Positions 36,687-42,078 of a stretch of DNA of 42,078 bases are shown one piece after another. The translations under genes were made by a program, and so were the position numbers. The number at the start of each line of letters is the position of its first letter. Position 1 is the stretch's first letter. The stretch spans positions 1 to 42,078 of the forward strand of contig CABXKH010000013.1 in NCBI GenBank assembly GCA_902512685.1, given 5' to 3'. Under the pieces are notes generated by a model that was given only the letters and a program-made list of their open reading frames with translations, was not told the DNA's origin and did no database searches. This DNA comes from Paracoccaceae bacterium. GTDB lineage: Bacteria > Pseudomonadota > Alphaproteobacteria > Rhodobacterales > Rhodobacteraceae.

Positions 36687-37145
36687 ATGTCCATGATTAA
36701 AAAAATTCTGATGGTAGTCACGGCTATCCTTTTTGCGGCACCGGTTTTTGCCGGTGGTATTGAAATCAATGATGCGTACGCGCGGTCCTCTGGTAAGATG
36801 GCAAAAGCCGGTGGTGTGTTCATGATGATCCATAATCACACTGGCGCTGAGGACCGTTTGCTTGAAGTCCGATCAGATGCCGCCAAAATGGTTCAACTGC
36901 ATACTCACCTAAAGGACGAAGATGGGGTTATGAAAATGCGCCATGTGCCTGATGGGTTTGATATTCCAGCGCATGGCATGCGCAGTCTGAAACGGGGTGG
37001 TGATCATCTCATGTTTATGGGATTGGTTGCCCCCTGGGAACATGGCGAGGCAATACAACTGACGTTGGTATTCGAAAATGCCGGCGAGATGATGATTGAA
37101 GTCCCAATTGATCTTGAGCGGAAAGATATGGCGCATAGCCATTAA
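36687..37145 (+). CDS. PCu(A)C copper chaperone
   Basis: This is a 152-residue periplasmic copper chaperone with a signal peptide (cleavage near FAGG, residue 22-23). The copper ligands of the PCu(A)C pattern are visible: QLHTHLKDEDGVMKMRHV in the middle, then GGDHLMFMGL. The C-terminus is histidine-rich (MAHSH). Such proteins deliver Cu(I) to the CuA site of oxidase subunit II, so it could serve the ctaC product from the oxidase cluster, though it lies 25 kb away. CAAAGGAG precedes the ATG. It follows the DUF2946-like gene and is probably co-transcribed with it. Confidence 0.93.
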   Translation: MSMIKKILMVVTAILFAAPVFAGGIEINDAYARSSGKMAKAGGVFMMIHNHTGAEDRLLEVRSDAAKMVQLHTHLKDEDGVMKMRHVPDGFDIPAHGMRSLKRGGDHLMFMGLVAPWEHGEAIQLTLVFENAGEMMIEVPIDLERKDMAHSH

Positions 37146-37161
37146 TCAAAGGATGAGCAGC

Positions 37162-37623
37162 ATGATGGTTAACAGTGTTTTATTTGTCTGTTTGGGAAAT
37201 ATCTGCCGCTCACCAACTGCTGAAGCGATATTGCGTGATAAAGCCACCCGCAGAGGACTTTCAGTCACTGTGGATAGTGCTGGAACAGCCGGGTGGCATA
37301 TAGGCAAGCCGCCATATGAGCCAATGCAGGTTGCGGCCTCTGATCTTGGTTATGACTTGTCGCCTTTGCGTGCCCGGCAAGTGACGCAAAAGGACTTTTT
37401 AAATTATGATCTCATCGTTGCTATGGATCAGCACAATATGGATGACTTGCAGACCCTGTCACTAAAAACTGATACTGCGCAGTTACTCTTGATGGGCTCT
37501 TATATTTCAGCTCACATGCCGCCTGACATACCAGACCCATATTATACGCGGGATTTTGGAGCGACGCTTGAGCTATTGCAGCAAGCCATTGATAATATGC
37601 TGTCGGATCAATGGCCAATATGA
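37162..37623 (+). CDS. low-molecular-weight protein-tyrosine phosphatase
   Basis: This is a 153-residue phosphatase with the family's P-loop CLGNICRS (C10, R16) near the N-terminus and a DPYYTRDFGATLELL segment with the acid catalyst aspartate. The product could reverse tyrosine phosphorylation, for instance in exopolysaccharide control, though no kinase is in the window; the arsenate-reductase subgroup is less likely because the ArsC cysteine pattern is not evident. The ATG at 37162 has AAAGGA just upstream; other Met starts at 37153 and 37165 are close. It is 16 bases after the copper chaperone gene. Confidence 0.93.
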   Translation: MMVNSVLFVCLGNICRSPTAEAILRDKATRRGLSVTVDSAGTAGWHIGKPPYEPMQVAASDLGYDLSPLRARQVTQKDFLNYDLIVAMDQHNMDDLQTLSLKTDTAQLLLMGSYISAHMPPDIPDPYYTRDFGATLELLQQAIDNMLSDQWPI

Positions 37624-37722
37624 GTGCAGAAGAGTAAATGGCATCATTTTTAATGAATATTGTTGAAAGTGATCCAAAAGAAGCTAATTCTCGTAATAAG
37701 TTTGTTTAGCTAAGGAATCGCC

Positions 37723-38124
37723 ATGACCTATCTTACACTTTATGCAAGTACAGCGCTTGTGTTTCTAGTCTTAGATGTGGTGATGTTGAGAAAAGTACTC
37801 TATCCATTGTTTTCTTCAAATATTGGATCAATTATGCTTGAAGATCCTCGAATGGGCGCGGCAACGGCATTTTATCTGGTATATATTGCCGGTGTGCTTT
37901 GGTTTGTATCAATTCCTGCATTGGCTTCAGGTGTACCTTCCCAAGCCTTCATAACGGGCTGCATTTTGGGAATATTGGCTTACGGAACCTACGAATTCAC
38001 CAATTTTGCGACCCTACGGGGTTGGTCGGTACAAATGGTCATGGTTGACGTAGTGTGGGGCGCGGTTCTGACCGGGACATCTGCTTGGGCGGGTGTTTTG
38101 ATTACCAAGACCTTCGCAGCATAA
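37723..38124 (+). CDS. DUF2177 membrane protein
   Basis: This 133-residue protein has four hydrophobic helices (approximately 5-25, 45-70, 75-95 and 105-128). The conserved LVLDVVMLRKVLYPLF region near the start and GTYEFTNFATLRGWSVQMVMVDVVWGAVLT at the end match the DUF2177 family. The function is unknown. It stands alone between the phosphatase and the inositol monophosphatase, with about 90-100 bases on each side. Confidence 0.88.
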   Translation: MTYLTLYASTALVFLVLDVVMLRKVLYPLFSSNIGSIMLEDPRMGAATAFYLVYIAGVLWFVSIPALASGVPSQAFITGCILGILAYGTYEFTNFATLRGWSVQMVMVDVVWGAVLTGTSAWAGVLITKTFAA

Positions 38125-38211
38125 AAGATTCTCTTCCAATCTTGGTTCTTGTCTTGGCTTTCCACTCAAAGCGTCCTATAGCGGCGGCTTGAGTAAATTG
38201 GGGACCTAAAC

Positions 38212-39000
38212 ATGCAAGGCAGCGCAAACCTTAATGTAATGATCAAAGCCGCACGCAAAGCGGGCAGGTCTTTGATCAAAGATTTCCAAGAAGTTGAAAA
38301 TCTTCAGGTCTCTGCCAAGAGTGCCGGTGATTTTGTATCACGAGCAGATATCGCAGCAGAAAAGATTATCAAGGAAGAGCTTACCGAAGCCCGGCCGACC
38401 TATGGCTGGCTGGGTGAGGAAAGCGACCCTGTTGCTGGACAAGACCCAACCCGACGCTGGATCGTTGACCCATTGGACGGAACCACTAATTTTTTACATG
38501 GCCTGCCACATTGGGCGGTCTCAATCGCTCTGGAACATAAGGGTCAAATCATTGCTGGAGTTGTGTTTGACGCGAGCAAAGACGAACTCTTTGTCGCCGA
38601 AAAAGGAAAAGGAGCCTGGATGAACGACAGGCGAATTCGGGTTTCCGATCGTCACCGAATGATCGAGAGCGTTTATGCCACCGGACTTCCCTTTGCTGGC
38701 CGATCTGATTTGCCGGCGACCTTGAGCGATCTTGCTCAGCTTCTGCCGGCCTGTGCCGGTGTTCGTCGCTGGGGGGCTGCGTCCCTAGATTTAGCCTATG
38801 TTGCGGCTGGTCGCTATGATGGATTTTGGGAGCGCGAGCTAAATATTTGGGACATTGCCGCGGGGCTTATTCTTGCACGTGAAGCAGGTGCTCTTGTTGA
38901 GGGCGTAGTGAAAGGCACAAAACCAGAGGACAGCGGCGATGTTCTTTGTGCCACTGAAGTTCAATTTGAACAGTTCTCAAAGCTCATCCGCACGTCTTGA
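38212..39000 (+). CDS. suhB: inositol monophosphatase family protein (SuhB-like)
   Basis: This 262-residue protein is a Mg-dependent phosphatase of the IMPase family. Metal ligands are visible as GWLGEESD (E69, E70) and WIVDPLDGTTNFLHGLP (D86, D89), with a NIWDIAAGLIL motif near residue 213. SuhB proteins remove phosphate from inositol phosphates and may also assist rRNA transcription; the physiological substrate here is open. The C-terminal coding end overlaps the end of the convergent GFA-family gene by 24 bases. Confidence 0.93.
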   Translation: MQGSANLNVMIKAARKAGRSLIKDFQEVENLQVSAKSAGDFVSRADIAAEKIIKEELTEARPTYGWLGEESDPVAGQDPTRRWIVDPLDGTTNFLHGLPHWAVSIALEHKGQIIAGVVFDASKDELFVAEKGKGAWMNDRRIRVSDRHRMIESVYATGLPFAGRSDLPATLSDLAQLLPACAGVRRWGAASLDLAYVAAGRYDGFWERELNIWDIAAGLILAREAGALVEGVVKGTKPEDSGDVLCATEVQFEQFSKLIRTS

Positions 39001-39360
39001 GGATTTTGTATCAGAAGGGTGATTAATGCCGTCCACCCAAGGAATTTCACCAAGTTGACGCGGATTAATGCCTTCAAGAATGGCTACATTTACACCAAAT
39101 TCATTCGGATTCGAGCGCCTTTGATGATGAGTGTAAATCCCGCAGGTTTTGCAGAAATAATGCTTTGCTGTTTTTGTGCCCCATTGATACAGGGTCAAGT
39201 TGTTACTGCCTTCGACAATTTTTACACCGTCTATTGGCGCTGAAACCGCAATTGCACCCCGCCGCGCGCAAAAACTGCAGTCGCATCGGCGAACTTTTTC
39301 AAGCCCTTCAGTTAAAGTGACATCCAATTCTACAGCGCGGCAATGACATGTGGCTTTCAT
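38977..39360 (-). CDS. GFA/CENP-V family zinc protein
   Basis: This is a 127-residue protein of the glutathione-dependent formaldehyde-activating (GFA) fold. Zinc-binding cysteines are visible as CHC (C5, C7), CDCSFC (C26, C28, C31) and FCKTCG (C70, C73), followed by IYTHHQRRSNP. Many members are not true formaldehyde enzymes, so the reaction is open. The ATG overlaps the rhomboid stop (ATGA), which implies coupling, and the 3' end overlaps suhB on the other strand. Confidence 0.92.
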   Translation of the reverse strand: MKATCHCRAVELDVTLTEGLEKVRRCDCSFCARRGAIAVSAPIDGVKIVEGSNNLTLYQWGTKTAKHYFCKTCGIYTHHQRRSNPNEFGVNVAILEGINPRQLGEIPWVDGINHPSDTKSSRRADEL

Positions 39361-40106
39361 TTTCGTCTCCTACGAATTTTGGGAATATTTGAAGTTTGAA
39401 TTCGATAGTGGGCGTCTGGGTGCGGAGGAAGCCCAAGATTTTTTGACCAAAAGCTGGAACCGCCCAATCTTTTAAACAGTGGAAGGCACAGTGAAATACC
39501 CGCTATGAAGCCGCCTATATGGGCCCAATAAGCGACGCCTCCTATGTCCGCAGGGGTGGAAAGCCCATTGAAAAATTGCAAGGCAAACCAAATACTAAGA
39601 ATGATCCAAGCAGGCAGAGAGAATATTCTGAAAAATATTATGAAAATGAAAAGAACGTCGACTTTTGCCTTCGGGTATAAAAGTAAATATCCTCCCATGA
39701 CACCTGCAACTGCCCCAGAGGCGCCTATGACAGGGATATCTGAGTAGGGGGCCGACATTACCTGAACAAAGCCAGCAGCAATGGCACACAACAGGTAAAA
39801 GCCCCAAAACTTTCCATGCCCCATTTTGTCTTCAAGATTGTCGCCATAGATGTGTAAAAACAGCATGTTGCCAGCTAGATGCCAAATGCCGCCGTGCAAA
39901 AATGCGGAACTGAGGAGAGTTTCGTAACCTTCGCCGTAGCCAAGCCGAGCAGGGATTAGGGCCCAGTTTCCATAAATTTCAGACATTACGCGGTAATTAC
40001 TTAAATCTCCCCAATAGCCAAAGAAAACAAGGCAATTAACGACGATTAATGCATAAGTTACAATGGGCGTTTTGCCAGAAGGATTATGATCGCGAAATGG
40101 AAACAT
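39357..40106 (-). CDS. rhomboid intramembrane serine protease
   Basis: This 249-residue membrane protein has six to seven helices. The catalytic serine is S130 in VIGASGAVAGVMGGYLLLYP, and the catalytic histidine is H196 in YWAHIGGFIAG. H76 and N80 in HLAGNMLFLHIYG complete the site, so it should be an active rhomboid. The substrate is unknown. It is downstream of putA by 31 bases and overlaps the GFA gene, so a putA-rhomboid-GFA transcript is possible. Confidence 0.94.
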   Translation of the reverse strand: MFPFRDHNPSGKTPIVTYALIVVNCLVFFGYWGDLSNYRVMSEIYGNWALIPARLGYGEGYETLLSSAFLHGGIWHLAGNMLFLHIYGDNLEDKMGHGKFWGFYLLCAIAAGFVQVMSAPYSDIPVIGASGAVAGVMGGYLLLYPKAKVDVLFIFIIFFRIFSLPAWIILSIWFALQFFNGLSTPADIGGVAYWAHIGGFIAGISLCLPLFKRLGGSSFWSKNLGLPPHPDAHYRIQTSNIPKIRRRRK

Positions 40107-40137
40107 TTATCTTAACTGGGGCTATTAGCTCCCAAGG

Positions 40138-42078
40138 TCAAGATAGACCGCTTAAAAGTTCGGCATTCCCGCCAGCAGCAGTTGTGTCTATGCAAATGTG
40201 TCGCTCGCAGACGGCATGGGCCATGTCGGGTTGGCTTGTGATCAGCGGAACGATAGGGCCAGCTCGTTTGGCCAGCGCGAGCGCGTAGCTGCGCGCTGCA
40301 GCGTTATCTCCCCACCAAATTACGCCGCCAATTGGCAGCAAATTTATAAGGGCGGCCGGCTCAATGCCTCCTTTGACAGGCACTGCGTATCCTCCGAGTT
40401 TACGGATCTGCGTAACTTGTTCATCGCAGGCTTGTTGGCCTGGTCCAAGGCATAGGATGGGCGCCTTTGGGTGCAAGGACAGTTGGTTGCTTTCACCTGT
40501 GGGTCCGGGCAATACAGTTGGCGGATTTGGTCGGGCAGGAACAGACTCTGTAAGAGTTTTGACCAGTATTTCTATAGAAATATTTTGGTCCCAATGGCTT
40601 ATTGCTTTGCCTTTAGTTGCGCTGCTAAAGCGCGATAAATAATGTGGACCGCCTGCTTTTGGACCAGTTCCGGATAGACCCTCACCGCCAAAGGGCTGGC
40701 TGCCTACAATGGCACCGATTTGGTTTCGGTTGACATAGATGTTTCCAGCCTTGATCCGGTCCGCGATGTATTGGACACGATCATCTATTCTTGTTTGAAG
40801 CCCAAAAGTTAGCCCATAGCCTGTTGCATTTATATTTTCAGTAATCTCAGCAAGTTGATGCTGTGCAAAGCGCGCAATATGCAGAACAGGTCCAAATACC
40901 TCATGTGTAAGGTCCTCAATTCCGCCGACCTCAATAAGTGTTGGTGGAATGAACGTGCCAGCGAGTGGAGCTTTTTGTTGATACTTGACGCGCCCAGCTT
41001 TCTTGGCTGCGTTTATATACTCTAAAATTTCACCTTGAGCACTTTTGTCAATTACCGGCCCAACGTCGGTTTCCAGCAGCCAAGGATCGCCTACCCGAAG
41101 CTCCTTCATGGCCCCGGTTAGCATTTGGGTAAAGTCATCTGCAATGTCTTCTTGGACATAAAGACATCGCAATGCGCTACACCTTTGTCCCGCAGATTTA
41201 AATGCGCTTTCAATCACAGCTGTAACTGCCTGTTCAAGCAGGGCCGTGCTGTCGATGATCATCGCATTGAGCCCACCTGTCTCAGCAATTAGGGGCGCAC
41301 CGGGTGCTAGATTTTGCGCCATTGCAGCGCGAATACTCATTGCTATTTTGGTTGATCCGGTAAAAGCCACGCCGTCTATGCGTGGGTCAGAGCAAAGCAA
41401 TGCCCCTATAGATCCGTTGCCAGGTAAAAGTTGCAGCGCTGATTTAGGCACGCCAGCTGTATGCAATAAATCTACTAGGTATGCGGCAATGAGAGGCGTC
41501 TGCTCTGCTGGTTTGGCAAGAACCGCGTTACCTGCTGAAAGCGCAGCTGCGACCTGTCCGGTAAATATCGCTAGAGGGAAATTCCATGGCGATATACATG
41601 TGAATAACCCTACCGGCGGCCCTTTTGGAGCTTGTGATGCATAGTAGCGCAAAAAATCTATCCCCTCACGAAATTCGGCCAATGCATCCGGCAAAGTCTT
41701 ACCTGATTCGCGTGTAAGCAGAGCAAATATTTCCCCGAAATGAGCCTCATAAAGGTCTGCGGCAGAGTTAAGTATCACCGCTCGATCTGATGCAGGTGCA
41801 TTCCAAGATTTGGCTTTTTTTATTGCTTTTGCACACACCTCAGGACTTGCAGGATGAACAGACCCGACAAGGTCATTAAAGTTGCTTGGATTTTTAATTA
41901 ATGCTTTATTAATGGAATATTGAGTGACATCTGAGAGTGATTGACCAGCGACCCAATTTGTTTTCTTGTGAGCTTTTCGCGCCTTTAAAACCTTCGAGAG
42001 TTGAGTTTGGTCCGAGAGATCAAAACCAAGGGAGTTTTTGCGTTCGGGAGCAAACATTTGAGCGCCGGTCTTAATGTA
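40138..42078 (-). CDS. putA: bifunctional proline/P5C dehydrogenase PutA, N-terminal part outside window
   Basis: This is the C-terminal part of a proline catabolic enzyme: the aldehyde dehydrogenase (P5C to glutamate) domain plus a C-terminal domain. The frame stays open to the right edge without a start; the coding sequence YIKTGAQ runs straight into the conserved MFAPERKNSLG region. The ALDH catalytic cysteine is in SAGQRCSALR and the base glutamate in LIAETGGLNAM; SPWNFPLA and FTGSTKIA are also seen. The last ~130 residues form the extra PutA C-terminal domain, ending in DTTAAGGNAELL. A full PutA is usually 1,100-1,300 residues, so the proline dehydrogenase half must lie beyond the window. 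About 646 codons are visible. Confidence 0.95.
   Translation of the reverse strand, partial: YIKTGAQMFAPERKNSLGFDLSDQTQLSKVLKARKAHKKTNWVAGQSLSDVTQYSINKALIKNPSNFNDLVGSVHPASPEVCAKAIKKAKSWNAPASDRAVILNSAADLYEAHFGEIFALLTRESGKTLPDALAEFREGIDFLRYYASQAPKGPPVGLFTCISPWNFPLAIFTGQVAAALSAGNAVLAKPAEQTPLIAAYLVDLLHTAGVPKSALQLLPGNGSIGALLCSDPRIDGVAFTGSTKIAMSIRAAMAQNLAPGAPLIAETGGLNAMIIDSTALLEQAVTAVIESAFKSAGQRCSALRCLYVQEDIADDFTQMLTGAMKELRVGDPWLLETDVGPVIDKSAQGEILEYINAAKKAGRVKYQQKAPLAGTFIPPTLIEVGGIEDLTHEVFGPVLHIARFAQHQLAEITENINATGYGLTFGLQTRIDDRVQYIADRIKAGNIYVNRNQIGAIVGSQPFGGEGLSGTGPKAGGPHYLSRFSSATKGKAISHWDQNISIEILVKTLTESVPARPNPPTVLPGPTGESNQLSLHPKAPILCLGPGQQACDEQVTQIRKLGGYAVPVKGGIEPAALINLLPIGGVIWWGDNAAARSYALALAKRAGPIVPLITSQPDMAHAVCERHICIDTTAAGGNAELLSGLS

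Noticed and set aside
1-42078. CRISPR array, insertion sequence, prophage, toxin-antitoxin or defence genes
   Set aside because: No spaced repeat array, transposase, phage structural gene or known defence domain was found in the readable proteins on either strand.

Overview
The window looks like chromosomal DNA of an alphaproteobacterium, most likely a marine Rhodobacteraceae (Roseobacter group). The basis is the cytochrome c oxidase order ctaC-ctaB-small ORF-ctaG-ctaE-surf1 without ctaD, the dprA-topA pair, a ycjX/ycjF pair, a ligase-type Lhr helicase, an RcpA/CpaC-type protein and the style of the proteins. No sequence search was run, so genus and species are not claimed. Coding density is high, intergenic gaps are short, and there is no visible prophage, insertion sequence, CRISPR array or tRNA. 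This is mostly an ordinary housekeeping region.

Layout. 1-9.5 kb, all on the minus strand: the N-terminal part of an Lhr-family helicase (cut by the window edge), an orphan CpaC/RcpA-like secretin relative, a 3-oxoacid CoA-transferase pair (scoA-scoB), topA, dprA and tldD. 9.7-18.6 kb, plus strand: the aa3 oxidase cluster ctaC, ctaB, a 53-residue membrane protein, ctaG, ctaE, a strong terminator, then surf1 (frameshifted at a run of ten C), thrC, an M16 processing-type peptidase, a RimJ-like acetyltransferase and an FAD-linked D-2-hydroxyacid dehydrogenase. 18.6-21.7 kb, minus: a Bcr/CflA-like drug exporter and a SulP anion transporter with a STAS domain. 22-24 kb, plus: methylthioadenosine phosphorylase, adenine phosphoribosyltransferase and a DCC-family protein. 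24-27 kb, minus: argF, argD and a flavin-reductase-fold protein. 27-31.4 kb: a GNAT gene, the translationally coupled set ycjX-GNAT-ycjF, and truA. 31.4-42 kb: hrpB with a DUF3108 gene, meaB, rpmB, a DUF2946-like protein with a PCu(A)C copper chaperone, a low-molecular-weight tyrosine phosphatase, a DUF2177 membrane protein, an inositol monophosphatase, a GFA-family protein, a rhomboid protease, and putA (its N-terminal part lies outside the window).

How genes fit together. The oxidase cluster makes subunits II and III, heme O, and the CuB and SURF1 assembly factors. Subunit I must be encoded elsewhere. The PCu(A)C chaperone at 36.7 kb could deliver copper to the CuA site of CtaC. Methylthioadenosine phosphorylase and Apt together recycle adenine from methylthioadenosine. 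ArgD and ArgF act in arginine synthesis, and PutA in proline catabolism. DprA and TopA are DNA-handling proteins.

The points most worth a second look are the C10 tract that splits surf1, the orphan and apparently degenerate secretin, the acetyltransferase embedded between ycjX and ycjF, and several short regulatory-looking repeats: an operator-like palindrome over the exporter promoter, G/C tracts in 15-bp phase upstream of sulP, an 11-bp-phased GATAC triplet, and a terminator-like hairpin in the rpmB leader. I found no convincing evidence of a wholly new multi-gene system.
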